Part shown: positions 1 to 8,763 of the stretch, piece after piece | How the letters are laid out: every line of letters starts with the position of its first letter | Position numbering within the stretch: position 1 is the first letter of the stretch | DNA from: Actinomycetota bacterium | GTDB taxonomy: Bacteria > Actinomycetota > Thermoleophilia > Gaiellales > Gaiellaceae | Reading direction: 5' to 3' | DNA: 47,327 nucleotides | Assembly (NCBI GenBank): GCA_005883355.1 | Contig: VAXG01000111.1 | Span: forward strand, 1-47,327 | Made by a program: the position numbers and the translations under genes | The notes under the pieces: generated by a model | Told to the model about the DNA's origin: nothing | Database searches by the model: none | The model's input: the letters and a program-made list of their open reading frames with translations, nothing else

Positions 1-2
1 CC

Positions 3-2012
3 TTGCAACGACGCCGCCGGCGGAGTGCCGAGCAGCGGCGGAGGCGTCTTCGCCGGTCATTGGCCGTTGCGGCCGGCGGCGCCGCGGTTGGCGTTGCCGT
101 CGCGGTGGTCCTGCTGATCGTTCTCCCAAAGGACACGTCGCCGCCGCAGAAACGTGCCAAGGGTAGGGCGAGCGCCGTGACACTCAAGCCGCCCGGCCCG
201 ATTCCGGGCTACCTGCTGATCGCCGACCGTGGCAACAACCGGATGCTGCTCGTCGACTCGAAGAAGCGCATCTTCTGGCGCTATCCCAAGCCCGGCGTCA
301 GGCCGTCGATGCCGTTCCGGTTCGACGACGACACGTTCTTCGGGCCGCGCACCGACCGAATCATCTCCAACCAGGAGGACCAGCACACCATCCAGATCAT
401 CTCGTTCCCGGCTGGACGTGTTCTGTGGCGCTACGGGCGGATCAACATTCCGAGCTCACGGCCTGGCTACTTGCATACCCCCGACGACGCGTATCTGCTG
501 CGCAGTGGGATCGTGACCGTCGCCGATGCCTACAACTGCCGCGTGCTGTTCATCTCGCCGGCCCACAGGATCGTGCGGCAGTACGGGACGACGGCTGTTT
601 GTCGTCACGACCCGCCGCGATACCTCGGTCCGATCAACGGCGCGACGCCGCTGCCGGACGGCGGGACGCTCGTCAGCGAGATCAGGGGCTCCTGGGTCGA
701 CGACATCGGCCCGAATGGACGCCTTCGCTGGTCCGTGCAGGCGCCGGTCTCCTACCCGTCCGATCCACAGCTGTTGGCGCCGAACCGCATCCTGATCGCC
801 GACTACGCCCGGCCGGGGCACGCGCTGATCATGACCCGAACGGGACGCGTGCTCTGGCGGTACGGGCCGTCATCTGGACCCGGAAAGCTAGACCATCCGT
901 CGCTCGCACTGCGAGTCGCGCCCGGGTTGATCGCCGTCAACGACGACTACCGGCATCGCGTCGTCCTGATCAGCATGCGGACGAAACGAATCGTCTGGCA
1001 GTACGGGCACACCGACGTTGCCGGCCGGCGTCCGGGCTATCTCAACACGCCGGACGGGCTCGATCTCTTGCACACAGCTGCGGCGCAGGGGCGTCCTGCA
1101 GTCCGTTCGCTGCTTTCGGCGAAGCGGGCATCCGTTCACATTGCAGTCGCGCCACGTTCGGTGCGGCCGACGATCCACGTTCGCTCGGCGGGATACCGGT
1201 TGCCGGTGCCGGTGCAGCGGGAGGTCGCCGTGGCGGCGGGTGGCCACGTCCTGATCGCCGGCGGCCTCGACGCGACCGGTCGTTCGACGAGCGGGGTCTT
1301 CCGTCTCGATCCGTCCTCGGGGCGGCTCGCTCGGTTCGGATCGATGCGGCAAGCGTTCCACGATGCTGCGGGGGCGCTGCTCGGTCACCGTTTGTTCGTC
1401 TTCGGAGGCGGCGCGGCGCAGAGCAGCGCGACCGTTCAGCAGTTCGATCTTCGCACGAGGCGCAGTGCGATCGTCTCGCGCCTGCCTCGCGCCTTGTCGG
1501 ATCTGTCGTCTGCGACGGTGGGAGACGCCGTGTACCTCGTCGGTGGCTACGACGGTCGGATTCCTCGGCGGGAGATCTACCGGACGACCGACGGTCGCCA
1601 TTTCGTCTTGGCGGGACGCCTCCCCGTCGGTCTGCGTTACGCCGCCGTCACAGCGGTCGGCGCCTCGCTGGTCGTCGCGGGCGGCATCTCTTCGTCGGGC
1701 GCGAGCTCATCCGTCTACGAGTTCGATCCTGCCGCCGGCCGTTCGCACCTGCTCGGCCGTCTGCCCGGCCCGGTCGGACACGCGAGTGCTGTCACGCTCG
1801 GCGGCACCGTCTACGTCATCGGCGGCGCTGACGCGAATGGAACTACCACCGGCAGCGTCACCGCGATCGACGTCGCCAAGAGGACGTTCAGGCCGGTGGC
1901 CGCCGTAGCGCGCGTCTCCGACGCAGCCGCTGTCCTGCTCGGCGTCCGCGCGTTGATCATCGGTGGAGCTGCGAATGGCAGAGCAGTCGCGACCGTTCGC
2001 GAGCTGCGCTAA
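3..2012 (+). CDS. Membrane-anchored double beta-propeller protein (NHL/PQQ-like plus Kelch)
   Basis: Seen: a very basic N-terminus (RRRRR runs) is followed by one hydrophobic segment at about residues 20-42, so this is a signal anchor or uncleaved signal peptide with an extracytoplasmic body. Residues 60-350 hold at least four repeats ending in R-x-W-x-YG, each with an I/V-A-D-x-x-N/R core, typical of NHL or PQQ-like blades. Residues 400-669 hold five or six Kelch-type blades, each with a GG pair. Family knowledge: such propellers bind ligands or proteins; no catalytic residues are evident. The TTG at position 3 is the first start in the window, so the 5' end may be incomplete. The stop overlaps the convergent CHAP gene by 4 nt. 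The function is unknown. Confidence 0.8.
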   Translation: MQRRRRRSAEQRRRRLRRSLAVAAGGAAVGVAVAVVLLIVLPKDTSPPQKRAKGRASAVTLKPPGPIPGYLLIADRGNNRMLLVDSKKRIFWRYPKPGVRPSMPFRFDDDTFFGPRTDRIISNQEDQHTIQIISFPAGRVLWRYGRINIPSSRPGYLHTPDDAYLLRSGIVTVADAYNCRVLFISPAHRIVRQYGTTAVCRHDPPRYLGPINGATPLPDGGTLVSEIRGSWVDDIGPNGRLRWSVQAPVSYPSDPQLLAPNRILIADYARPGHALIMTRTGRVLWRYGPSSGPGKLDHPSLALRVAPGLIAVNDDYRHRVVLISMRTKRIVWQYGHTDVAGRRPGYLNTPDGLDLLHTAAAQGRPAVRSLLSAKRASVHIAVAPRSVRPTIHVRSAGYRLPVPVQREVAVAAGGHVLIAGGLDATGRSTSGVFRLDPSSGRLARFGSMRQAFHDAAGALLGHRLFVFGGGAAQSSATVQQFDLRTRRSAIVSRLPRALSDLSSATVGDAVYLVGGYDGRIPRREIYRTTDGRHFVLAGRLPVGLRYAAVTAVGASLVVAGGISSSGASSSVYEFDPAAGRSHLLGRLPGPVGHASAVTLGGTVYVIGGADANGTTTGSVTAIDVAKRTFRPVAAVARVSDAAAVLLGVRALIIGGAANGRAVATVRELR

Positions 2013-2539
2013 GGCCTTGTGTTGCGACGTGCCGGGACGTAGATGAACACCGCGCCTTCGGGTCTGACGTCTTTCCGGACGTCGAAGACGAATGGTTCGA
2101 AGAGCCCGGTCCCGGGACTGTTGTACTCGCTGACGTCGATCCCGCCGTCGCGCTCGACGCCCGTCACGTAGGCGATGTGCCCGAACGGCGGCGAGAGCTT
2201 CGACCAGACCGCAACCGCCCGGGCGCGCGGTCGAGTGCCGACAGGCAGGCGAGCTAGCCGGGCAACGTGCGGCCAGTTCCACGCGTTCATCGCACCGCGG
2301 ATGAACCAGTCCGTCCGCTGGCCGTTGGCACGGAGCGCCCAGGTCACGTAGGAGGTGCAGTTGCACATGTACATGCCCCAGCGGTCGACCACGTCGTCAT
2401 AGCCTGCCGCCGGACAGCGCGACGCGTACGGGTAGCCGTAGATGACGACCGAGCCGGCCGAGCTGCCGAGGGCCGGCGCCGCACCCACAACCATTGTCGC
2501 GAGGAGCGCGACGAGCAACGGTCTGATGGCCCACGACAC
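2009..2539 (-). CDS. Secreted CHAP-domain amidase/peptidase
   Basis: The product is about 176 residues. The GTG start at 2539 gives a clean signal peptide (basic IR, hydrophobic core, ALGSSAG). An open frame continues upstream, but it crosses the divergent lipoprotein gene. The body carries CNCTSYVTWAL, matching the catalytic Cys region of CHAP/NlpC-like cysteine peptidases, and FGHIAYV, which supplies the catalytic His. SEYN near the C-terminus fits the third polar position. CHAP proteins cleave peptidoglycan cross-bridges or amide bonds, so cell-wall remodelling outside the membrane is likely. The gene stands alone and converges on the propeller gene with a 4-nt CTAA overlap of stop codons. 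Neither an SD nor a clear -10 was seen, so the start is less sure than the fold. Confidence 0.75.
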   Translation of the reverse strand: MSWAIRPLLVALLATMVVGAAPALGSSAGSVVIYGYPYASRCPAAGYDDVVDRWGMYMCNCTSYVTWALRANGQRTDWFIRGAMNAWNWPHVARLARLPVGTRPRARAVAVWSKLSPPFGHIAYVTGVERDGGIDVSEYNSPGTGLFEPFVFDVRKDVRPEGAVFIYVPARRNTRP

Positions 2540-2650
2540 CGCGGAAGTATCGCCGCCCGTTTGTTCGAGCGGTATCTCGGGAATCTGCTCCGCCGCCACG
2601 GCCGGCAGGCTGCGGCTCGGTCCTGGAACCGCGCTACAGTCCGCCCGCAA

Positions 2651-3049
2651 ATGCGCCTCGCCTTTCCGACGCTGATCGTGGCAGGGCTTCTCCTCTCGGG
2701 CTGCAGTTCCGGTGAGCCGTCCACCTTCAAGGCCGCGCCCACCGCGAAGTGTCTCGGGGGAAAGGGTTACCGCGTCACCACGGACGACGCGCAGGTGGGC
2801 GTGGTCGCGGCCAATGCGCCCAACGGCGGCCTGCTGGCCAGGGAGCCAGGCAACGCCCTGACGATCGCCTTCGGGGCGGACTCCGACGATGCCATCAAGA
2901 TCGCCGGCGCCTTCAAGAAATTTGCCCCCAAAAAGCTCCGCCCGCACATCGCGGACGTCCTGCGGACCCAGAAGAACGCCGTCCTCCTCTGGACGGTCAC
3001 GCCACCGCAGGAGGAGCAGGACAAGGTCTTCGCCTGCCTGAAGGGCTGA
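2651..3049 (+). CDS. Small predicted lipoprotein
   Basis: The product is 132 residues. Residues 1-18 form a lipoprotein signal with the lipobox LSGC, Cys18 being the predicted lipidated residue. The mature part is short, with [10 protein letters not shown] near its start and a terminal VFACLKG, so two further cysteines could pair. No enzyme motif is visible and I do not recognise the family. The ATG at 2651 is the only start giving a proper lipoprotein signal, and a TACAGT box (2635-2640) lies 10 nt upstream. The gene is divergent from the CHAP gene across 111 nt and lies just before pdxS, which has its own promoter. A membrane-anchored extracytoplasmic role is inferred from the signal only. 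Confidence 0.7.
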   Translation: MRLAFPTLIVAGLLLSGCSSGEPSTFKAAPTAKCLGGKGYRVTTDDAQVGVVAANAPNGGLLAREPGNALTIAFGADSDDAIKIAGAFKKFAPKKLRPHIADVLRTQKNAVLLWTVTPPQEEQDKVFACLKG

Positions 3050-3059
3050 GTCCTCCGGT

Positions 3060-3065
3060 TAGAAT
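3060..3065 (+). promoter_or_regulatory. Leaderless -10 box of pdxS (TAGAAT)
   Basis: TAGAAT ends 7 nt before the pdxS ATG, which places the transcription start at or next to the start codon. No SD is present. It is one of many such sites in the window. Confidence 0.65.
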
Positions 3066-3072
3066 TGGCGCG

Positions 3073-3957
3073 ATGGTCGAGATCGGGACGATGCGCGTCA
3101 AGAGCGGCCTCGCCGAGATGCTCAAGGGCGGGGTGATCATGGACGTCACGGATGCCGACCAGGCCAGGATTGCCGAAGAGGCCGGCGCCGTAGCCGTCAT
3201 GGCGCTCGAGCGCGTCCCGGCGGACATCCGCGCCGAGGGCGGCGTCGCTCGCATGGCCGACCCGGACAAGATCATCGAGATCCAGGAGGCGGTGACGATC
3301 CCCGTCATGGCCAAGGCGCGCATCGGGCACTTCGTCGAGGCACAGATCCTCGAAGCGCTCGAGGTCGACTACATCGACGAGTCCGAGGTCCTGACGCCTG
3401 CGGACACGGCGCATCACATCGACAAGTGGAAGTTCACCATCCCGTTCGTCTGTGGCTGCACCAACATCGGCGAAGCGCTGCGGCGGATCGCCGAAGGCGC
3501 GGCGATGATTCGAACGAAGGGCGAGGCCGGAACCGGCGACATCGTCAACGCCGTCACGCACATGCGCTCGGTGTTCGGCGCCATCAAGCGCCTCGGGGCG
3601 ATGGATCCGGACGAGCTCTACAGCGAGGCGAAGAACGTCCAGGCGCCGGTCGAGCTCGTGCGTTGGGTCGCAGAGCACGGGCGCCTGCCTGTCGTGACCT
3701 TCACCGCTGGCGGGATCGCGACTCCCGCCGACGCGGCGCTCTGCATGCAGCTCGGCGCGGACGGCGTCTTCGTCGGCTCGGGGATCTTCAAGTCCGGAAA
3801 TCCGAGCGAGCGCGCCAAGGCGATCGTCGAGGCGACGACGCACTACAACGACGCAAAGATCCTCGCGCGCGTTTCACGCGGCCTCGGCGATGCAATGAGC
3901 GGCCTCTCGGCCGCGACGTTGGCGCCGGAAGAACTGCTCGAAACGCGCGGCTGGTAG
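3073..3957 (+). CDS. pdxS: Pyridoxal 5'-phosphate synthase, lyase subunit PdxS
   Basis: PdxS condenses ribose 5-phosphate (or ribulose 5-phosphate), glyceraldehyde 3-phosphate and ammonia from PdxT into pyridoxal 5'-phosphate, acting in the cytoplasm as a dodecamer. At 294 residues it has the usual family length. The residues agree in number with the Bacillus enzyme: Asp24, Lys81 in MAKARIGH and Lys149 in RTKGEAGTG, the two swinging-arm lysines. The phosphate-binding GGIATPAD and GVFVGSGIF motifs are present. The ATG at 3073 follows a leaderless -10 box. Its glutaminase partner pdxT is not adjacent: an inverted exported gene (3961-5256) lies between them, which is unusual for this pair. Confidence 0.98.
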   Translation: MVEIGTMRVKSGLAEMLKGGVIMDVTDADQARIAEEAGAVAVMALERVPADIRAEGGVARMADPDKIIEIQEAVTIPVMAKARIGHFVEAQILEALEVDYIDESEVLTPADTAHHIDKWKFTIPFVCGCTNIGEALRRIAEGAAMIRTKGEAGTGDIVNAVTHMRSVFGAIKRLGAMDPDELYSEAKNVQAPVELVRWVAEHGRLPVVTFTAGGIATPADAALCMQLGADGVFVGSGIFKSGNPSERAKAIVEATTHYNDAKILARVSRGLGDAMSGLSAATLAPEELLETRGW

Positions 3958-3960
3958 CGG

Positions 3961-5256
3961 CTACCCGCTGCGGGTGAACCAGGATCCGCCGGTGTCGTGG
4001 CCGGTGTAGATGCCGTTCCCCTCGCCCCAGATCACGTGGTTCGTCCCGCCTGAGTCGACGGCGAGTCCCAGGTAGTCCCCGTAGGGGAACGTGTAACCAG
4101 CGGATGTCTTGTACGGCGCTCCCGAGCCGAGATTCGAAAGCCTGATTGCGCGGGACCAGGTCACGCCCCCGTTCGTCGTTCGCGAGTACCAGGTGTTCCA
4201 TCCGTTCGGCCCGTTGCGATCGTCCTGCCAGACCAGGCGGAAGTCGGCCGGCGAGGGCCCTGACGCGATCGCGGGCATGTTGCTGTCACCGGCGTTGTTC
4301 ACGACGAGCGGAGCGCTCCAGTTGAGCCCGTCTGTGGACCTGCGGACGTAGAGAGTCTTGGGCGCGTCTGCGACGTCGGTGAGGAGATAGGCGAAGACGA
4401 CCGCACCGCTCGAGTCCGACGCGACCGTCGCCTGCGAGCTGAAGAAGTCGCGGTAGCAACCCTTGAACGAGCACGGAGGCGACTCCTGGCTCGTGGCGAG
4501 GATCGTCGTCGTCCAGCTCTTGCCCGCATCGGTCGAACCGACGAGTGCCACAGGCTCCGGCCCCAAGGCGAACTTTCCTTCGCCGGTTTCGCCGAAGTAC
4601 ACGTGGCCGTTCGGGGCAACCGTGCCGCCGTAGGCTAGATAGGAGAACGTGTCGGCGTTCGTCTTGACCGGCGCCGCGAACGTCGCGCCGTAGTCGTGTG
4701 ATGCAACCGCGTAGGCGTCGCTCTTGGAGTTGAACGCGACGTAGACGTCCTTTCCGGTCGAGGAGATGGCCAGGACGGGCTTGTCGTTGTACGTCAACTT
4801 CCCGTTCATCGTCACGGGCGTCGTCCAGGTGCGGCCGTGGTCGGAGGACTTGGCGAGCACCGTCCCCGGATTGAACGTATTGAGCCACGCGGCGTAGACC
4901 GTGCCGTCGCTCGCCACCGCGAGCTGCGGATCGAATTGCCACGGAACGTTCTTGCAAGGGAGCCCGCACACGGGGACGAGCGGGCCCCAGCTCGCGCCGC
5001 CGTCACTCGAGGCGCGGACGAGGATGCTGTAGATCGAGCAGTCGTGAGATGCGCACTGGTCGTTGATCGCGGTGACGGCTTGGTAGACCCAGGGAGCGTG
5101 CGGATCGGCTGCGACGGTCGGCTCCCAGTTGTCATCGGTGAGACTGCCCACGAGTTGCTCGGACGCGAACGAGGGTGCCGACGCGGCCGGTGCAGCCACT
5201 GCACCTCCGAACGCCACCGTGCCCGCCGCGAGCAGAGCGAACAGCGCGCGTTTCAC
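3961..5256 (-). CDS. Secreted BNR/Asp-box (sialidase-like) beta-propeller protein
   Basis: The product is 431 residues. It begins with a classical signal peptide (MKRALFALL ... AAPAASA). The body contains at least five Asp-boxes of the S/T-x-D-x-G-x-T/S-W type (SSDGGASW, SSDHGRTW, STDAGKSW, STDGLNW, TTNGGVTW), the signature of sialidase/BNR propellers. The arginine triad and catalytic Asp/Tyr of true sialidases are not obvious, so glycosidase activity is not claimed. Cysteine pairs (CASHDC, CGLPC, CSFKGC) suggest disulfides outside the cell. The GTG start at 5256 lies 6 nt after a TAGGGT box on the same strand. The gene is inserted, in reverse, between pdxS and pdxT, and its stop is 3 nt from that of pdxS. 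Confidence 0.85.
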   Translation of the reverse strand: MKRALFALLAAGTVAFGGAVAAPAASAPSFASEQLVGSLTDDNWEPTVAADPHAPWVYQAVTAINDQCASHDCSIYSILVRASSDGGASWGPLVPVCGLPCKNVPWQFDPQLAVASDGTVYAAWLNTFNPGTVLAKSSDHGRTWTTPVTMNGKLTYNDKPVLAISSTGKDVYVAFNSKSDAYAVASHDYGATFAAPVKTNADTFSYLAYGGTVAPNGHVYFGETGEGKFALGPEPVALVGSTDAGKSWTTTILATSQESPPCSFKGCYRDFFSSQATVASDSSGAVVFAYLLTDVADAPKTLYVRRSTDGLNWSAPLVVNNAGDSNMPAIASGPSPADFRLVWQDDRNGPNGWNTWYSRTTNGGVTWSRAIRLSNLGSGAPYKTSAGYTFPYGDYLGLAVDSGGTNHVIWGEGNGIYTGHDTGGSWFTRSG

Positions 5257-5262
5257 CGCTCG

Positions 5263-5268
5263 ACCCTA
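5263..5268 (-). promoter_or_regulatory. Leaderless -10 box (TAGGGT) of the BNR protein gene
   Basis: Read on the minus strand, TAGGGT is followed by 6 nt (CGAGCG) and the GTG start at 5256. No SD is present. Confidence 0.6.
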
Positions 5269-5319
5269 GAACGGTCGCGCCGATCGAGTCAAGCACCCGC
5301 GGGACTACCATCTAAAGAG

Positions 5320-5874
5320 ATGAAGATCGGGGTACTGGCTGTTCAGGGGAACTTCCGCGAGCACGGGGCGATGCTCCGGCGACTCGGCGCGGACGTCGTG
5401 GAGGTGCGCAAGCCCGAGCAGGTCGACGATCTCGATGGTCTCGTGGTTCCGGGCGGAGAGTCGACGACATTCATGCGGCTGATGCGGCTGTACGGCCTCG
5501 ACGAAGCTGTGCAGCGCTTCGGCGGCCCTGTCTTCGGCACCTGCGCCGGGATGATCGTCCTCGACCGCCGACACCTCGGGCTCATGGATCTGGAGGTCGA
5601 CCGCAACGCGTATGGCCGTCAGGTTGCGAGCTTCGAGGCCGATCTCATTCTCCAAGGCGAGGTCGATCCCCTACGGGGAGTGTTCATCCGGGCGCCGAGG
5701 CTGCGCGACCGGGGCGCCGACGTCGAGGTGCTCGCCGAGCACGACGGCGAGCCGGTGCTTCTGCGCGAAGGACGCTTCCTCGTCGCTGCATTCCACCCCG
5801 AGTTGACGGAAGATACGCGTGTGCACGAACTGTTCCTGGACGGAGTACGGGAGGCCATGAGTGTCAGGGCATAG
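5320..5874 (+). CDS. pdxT: Pyridoxal 5'-phosphate synthase, glutaminase subunit PdxT
   Basis: PdxT hydrolyses glutamine and channels ammonia to PdxS. At 184 residues it has normal length. The class I glutamine amidotransferase triad is visible as Cys75 (FGTCAGM), His159 and Glu161 (FHPEL). The PGGEST motif at 44-49, which binds substrate, is also present. The ATG at 5320 follows TACCAT (5306-5311) by 8 nt; AAAGAG just upstream could act as a weak SD. The last 14 nt overlap the yebC-like gene, whose GTG lies inside pdxT, so the two are probably cotranscribed and translationally coupled. Confidence 0.97.
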   Translation: MKIGVLAVQGNFREHGAMLRRLGADVVEVRKPEQVDDLDGLVVPGGESTTFMRLMRLYGLDEAVQRFGGPVFGTCAGMIVLDRRHLGLMDLEVDRNAYGRQVASFEADLILQGEVDPLRGVFIRAPRLRDRGADVEVLAEHDGEPVLLREGRFLVAAFHPELTEDTRVHELFLDGVREAMSVRA

Positions 5875-6616
5875 CAAGTGGTCGTCGATCAAGCACAAGA
5901 AGGGCGCCGCGGACGCCAAGCGCGGCAAGCTCTTCTCGAAGCTGTCGCGGGCGATCATCGTCGCGGCGAAGGAAGGCGGGCCCGATCCCGCCGGCAATCT
6001 GGCGCTGCAGAACGCGATCGAGAAGGCGCGCTCGTACTCCATGCCGAAGGACAACATCGAGCGCGCGATCGCGCGCGGCTCCGGAGCGGACTCGGACGCG
6101 CAGGCGTTCGAGACGGTCGTGTACGAGGGCTATGGCCCGAGCGGGGTGGCCGTGATCGTCGAGGCGTTGACGGACAATCGCAATCGCACCGCGTCCGATG
6201 TGCGTCATGCCTTCGACAAGTTCGACGGCAACCTCGGTACTTCCGGCGCGGTCGCCTGGCTCTTCGAGCGTCGAGGGGTCGTCGTCGTTCCTGCGGAGGG
6301 CGTCGACGAAGACGAGCTCACGCTGGCCGCGGCCGAAGGCGGCGCCGACGACGTCTCGCTGGACGGCTCCACCTATGAAGTCGTCTCGGCGCCGGAAGCT
6401 CTTGCGGCGGTGCGCGAGGCGCTCGAGAGCGCCGGCTTCAAGGTCGATGCCGCAGAGCTGACGATGGTGCCGAAGACGACAGTCGAGGTTGCCGACGAGT
6501 CGGCTGCGAAGAAGATCCTGCGGCTGATCGACCAGCTCGAGGAGAGCGACGACATCCAGGACGTCTACGCGAACTTCGACATCCCCGAGCAGGTCCTCGA
6601 GACGGTCGCATCTTAG
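5861..6616 (+). CDS. YebC/PmpR family protein (TACO1-like)
   Basis: The product is 251 residues, the standard length. It opens with SGHSKWSSIKHKKGAADAKRG, nearly invariant in this family, followed by KAR..SMPKDNIERAI and YEGYGPSGVAVIVEALTDN, also family signatures. Bacterial members have been described as transcriptional regulators, and some as translation factors that relieve stalling at difficult codons, like mitochondrial TACO1. Which applies here cannot be told from sequence. The GTG start overlaps pdxT by 14 nt and ruvC follows 81 nt downstream. The yebC-ruvC-ruvA-ruvB order is common in bacteria. Confidence 0.95.
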   Translation: MSGHSKWSSIKHKKGAADAKRGKLFSKLSRAIIVAAKEGGPDPAGNLALQNAIEKARSYSMPKDNIERAIARGSGADSDAQAFETVVYEGYGPSGVAVIVEALTDNRNRTASDVRHAFDKFDGNLGTSGAVAWLFERRGVVVVPAEGVDEDELTLAAAEGGADDVSLDGSTYEVVSAPEALAAVREALESAGFKVDAAELTMVPKTTVEVADESAAKKILRLIDQLEESDDIQDVYANFDIPEQVLETVAS

Positions 6617-6622
6617 GGACCT

Positions 6623-6643
6623 GTCACGTGCCTGGCACCGGCC
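6623..6643 (-). repeat. Copy 1 of an interspersed GGTGCCAGGCAC repeat
   Basis: A 21-nt sequence whose core reads GGTGCCAGGCAC on the minus strand, in the gap between yebC and ruvC. The same 21 nt recur exactly at 17459-17479 on the plus strand, and a 14-nt partial copy is at 25344-25357. All three lie between genes or at gene edges. Confidence 0.6.
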
Positions 6644-6685
6644 CGTGACGCGGACCGGCGGGAAGGAGACGTCCGGTTAGATGCC

Positions 6686-6691
6686 TAACCT
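6686..6691 (+). promoter_or_regulatory. Leaderless -10 box of ruvC (TAACCT)
   Basis: TAACCT is followed by 6 nt and the GTG start of ruvC. No SD precedes the GTG, so a leaderless ruvCAB transcript is likely even though yebC lies upstream on the same strand. Confidence 0.6.
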
Positions 6692-6697
6692 CTTACC

Positions 6698-7189
6698 GTG
6701 AAGGTCATAGGCATCGATCCAGGGACGGCTTCTTGCGGGTACGGCATCGTCCACGAAAAAGACGGGCGCCTCAGGGCCATCGACCACGGGTGGTGGAAAA
6801 CGTCCGCGGCCGAACGCCCGGAGCTTCGTCTGAAGACGATCTTCGACGCCGTGGTCGAGCTCGTCGCGCTTCATCAGCCCGATGCCGTCGTGCTCGAAGA
6901 GTCGTTCGTCGGCGCCGACGCCCGCACCGCACTCTCCGTCGGTCAGGCGCGCGGGGCCGTCATGGTCGCGGCCGCTAACGCCGGGATCGACTGCGCCGAA
7001 TATTCGCCGGCCCGTGTGAAGCAGGTGGTCTGCGGTTACGGCCGCGCGGAGAAGCAACAGATCCAGAAGATGGTGAAGGTCATCCTCGGGCTTCAGGCCG
7101 AGCCGGCGACGTCGCACGCCGCCGACGCGCTTGCGGTCGCGATCTGCCATGCGCTCGCGCCGCCGCTGCTGAGGATCGCGGCGGGATGA
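6698..7189 (+). CDS. ruvC: Holliday junction endonuclease RuvC
   Basis: RuvC is the dimeric nuclease that cuts four-way junctions symmetrically during recombinational repair. The 163 residues match the family length. The acidic metal-binding residues are present: Asp7 in GIDPGTA, Glu67/68 in VVLEESF, and His140/Asp143 in SHAADALA. The GTG start is fixed by this N-terminal Asp motif, since the family begins only a few residues before IDPG. The gene heads the ruvC-ruvA-ruvB operon and its stop overlaps the ruvA ATG (ATGA). Confidence 0.97.
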   Translation: MKVIGIDPGTASCGYGIVHEKDGRLRAIDHGWWKTSAAERPELRLKTIFDAVVELVALHQPDAVVLEESFVGADARTALSVGQARGAVMVAAANAGIDCAEYSPARVKQVVCGYGRAEKQQIQKMVKVILGLQAEPATSHAADALAVAICHALAPPLLRIAAG

Positions 7190-7752
7190 TCGCGCGTCTT
7201 CGGGGCCGCCCGGTGGCGAACACGCCCGAGGGGCTCGTCCTCGACGTCGGTGGCGTCGGTTACCTCATTGCCGCGACGCCCTCGGCGGTTCGAGCGGCGG
7301 ACGGCGAGTCCGAGGTGTCGCTGCACACCCACCTGCACGTGCGCGAGGACGCGCTGCAGCTCTACGGGTTCGCCGAGGTGGCGGAGCGGGATCTCTTCCT
7401 CCAACTGCTCTCCGTCAACGGAATCGGCCCGAAGGTTGCTCTGGCGATCGTGTCCGGATCGCCGGCCAGCGATCTCAGGCGGGCGATCGTGCTCGGAGAC
7501 ACGGCGCGCTTCCAGGCCATCCCCGGCATCGGCAAGAAGACCGCAGAGCGCATCGTGCTCGAGCTGAAGGAGAAGATCGGGGACGCTCCGGTCCCGATCT
7601 CGTCGGCGGGAGGGACGCAACCACACCTGGTGGCTCGCGACGCTCTCGTCGAGCTCGGGTACTCGCTCGGAGAGGCCGAACTGGCCCTCGCGAGGGTCGA
7701 TCCCGAGCTGCCGCCGGAGGAACGCGTCCGCGAAGCGCTAAAGGCGGCCTAG
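7186..7752 (+). CDS. ruvA: Holliday junction branch-migration protein RuvA
   Basis: RuvA binds the four-way junction as a tetramer and loads the RuvB motor. Seen in order: an N-terminal OB-fold domain (about 1-62), two helix-hairpin-helix motifs (LLSVNGIGPKVALAI near 73 and FQAIPGIGKKTAERI near 108), and a C-terminal three-helix RuvB-contacting domain (LVARDALVELGYSLGEAE). The 188 residues are slightly shorter than the enteric protein. The ATG overlaps the ruvC stop by 4 nt, and ruvB begins immediately after the ruvA stop. Confidence 0.97.
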   Translation: MIARLRGRPVANTPEGLVLDVGGVGYLIAATPSAVRAADGESEVSLHTHLHVREDALQLYGFAEVAERDLFLQLLSVNGIGPKVALAIVSGSPASDLRRAIVLGDTARFQAIPGIGKKTAERIVLELKEKIGDAPVPISSAGGTQPHLVARDALVELGYSLGEAELALARVDPELPPEERVREALKAA

Positions 7753-8763
7753 ATGTCTACCCAGTTCCTGGCGCCTGCAGTGATGCCCGAGGAGGACGAC
7801 CTCGAGCAGTCGCTGCGCCCGCGCCGTCTGACCGAGTTCGTCGGGCAGGATCGGATCAAGGAGCAGCTCGCAATCTCGCTCGACGCTGCGAAGGGGCGAG
7901 ACGAGGCTCTCGACCACGTGCTTCTCGTCGGCCCACCCGGGCTCGGCAAGACGAGCCTGGCGTTCATCGTCCGCGAGGAGCTAGGCGTAGGCATTCGCTG
8001 CGTCGCCGGCCCTGCGCTCGAGCGCAAGGGCGACATGGCGGCGATTCTGACCGGCCTCGAGCGCCACGACGTCCTGTTCGTGGACGAGATCCACCGCCTC
8101 AACCGCACGATCGAGGAGATTCTCTATCCGGCACTCGAGGACTTCCGGCTCGACATCATCGTCGGCCAGGGCGCGGCCGCCCGCACGCTCACCCTCGATC
8201 TTCCGCCCTTCACGCTGGTGGGCGCCACGACGAGAACAGGGCTTTTGACGACGCCGCTCCGCGACCGCTTCGGCATGACCTTCCGGCTCGAGTACTACGA
8301 CCCGAAGGAGCTCGGGACGATCGTGCGCCGGTCGGCGCGCATCCTCGACGTCGAGATCGCCGAGGACGCAGCAGATGAGATCGCGCGCCGCTCGCGGGGA
8401 ACGCCGCGCATCGCGAACAGGATCCTGAGGCGCGTGCGCGACGTGGCCCAGGTGAAACACGACGGCGTGATCACGAACGAGGTCGCGCGCGAGGCACTGC
8501 AACTGCTCGAAGTCGATGGCGACGGGCTGGAGCGGATCGACCGGGAGTTGATGAAGACGATCCTCGTCAAGTTCGGAGGCGGGCCCGTGGGGTTGTCCAC
8601 TCTCGCGGTCGCCCTGGGAGAAGAGCAGGACACGATCGAGGACGTCTACGAGCCGTATCTCCTTCAGCTCGGCTTCCTGCAGCGCACGCCACGCGGCCGG
8701 ATCATCACGGAGCTCGGCCGCGAGCGATTCGGCGCCGGCGGGAAAGACACGCAGCTCTTTTGA
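7753..8763 (+). CDS. ruvB: Holliday junction branch-migration ATPase RuvB
   Basis: RuvB is the hexameric AAA+ helicase that drives branch migration with RuvA. The 336 residues match the family. Walker A is GPPGLGKT (60-67), Walker B is VDEIHRL (110-116), sensor 1 is GATTRTG, and the arginine-finger and sensor 2 region [15 protein letters not shown] is present. The C-terminal winged helix ends in FLQRTPRGR, a family signature. There is no gap to ruvA. Its TGA overlaps a TTG start of the next small gene. Confidence 0.98.
   Translation: MSTQFLAPAVMPEEDDLEQSLRPRRLTEFVGQDRIKEQLAISLDAAKGRDEALDHVLLVGPPGLGKTSLAFIVREELGVGIRCVAGPALERKGDMAAILTGLERHDVLFVDEIHRLNRTIEEILYPALEDFRLDIIVGQGAAARTLTLDLPPFTLVGATTRTGLLTTPLRDRFGMTFRLEYYDPKELGTIVRRSARILDVEIAEDAADEIARRSRGTPRIANRILRRVRDVAQVKHDGVITNEVAREALQLLEVDGDGLERIDRELMKTILVKFGGGPVGLSTLAVALGEEQDTIEDVYEPYLLQLGFLQRTPRGRIITELGRERFGAGGKDTQLF

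Noticed and set aside
2540-2947. N-terminal extension of the CHAP protein to 2947
   Set aside because: It would cross the divergent lipoprotein gene and place the signal peptide deep inside the protein.
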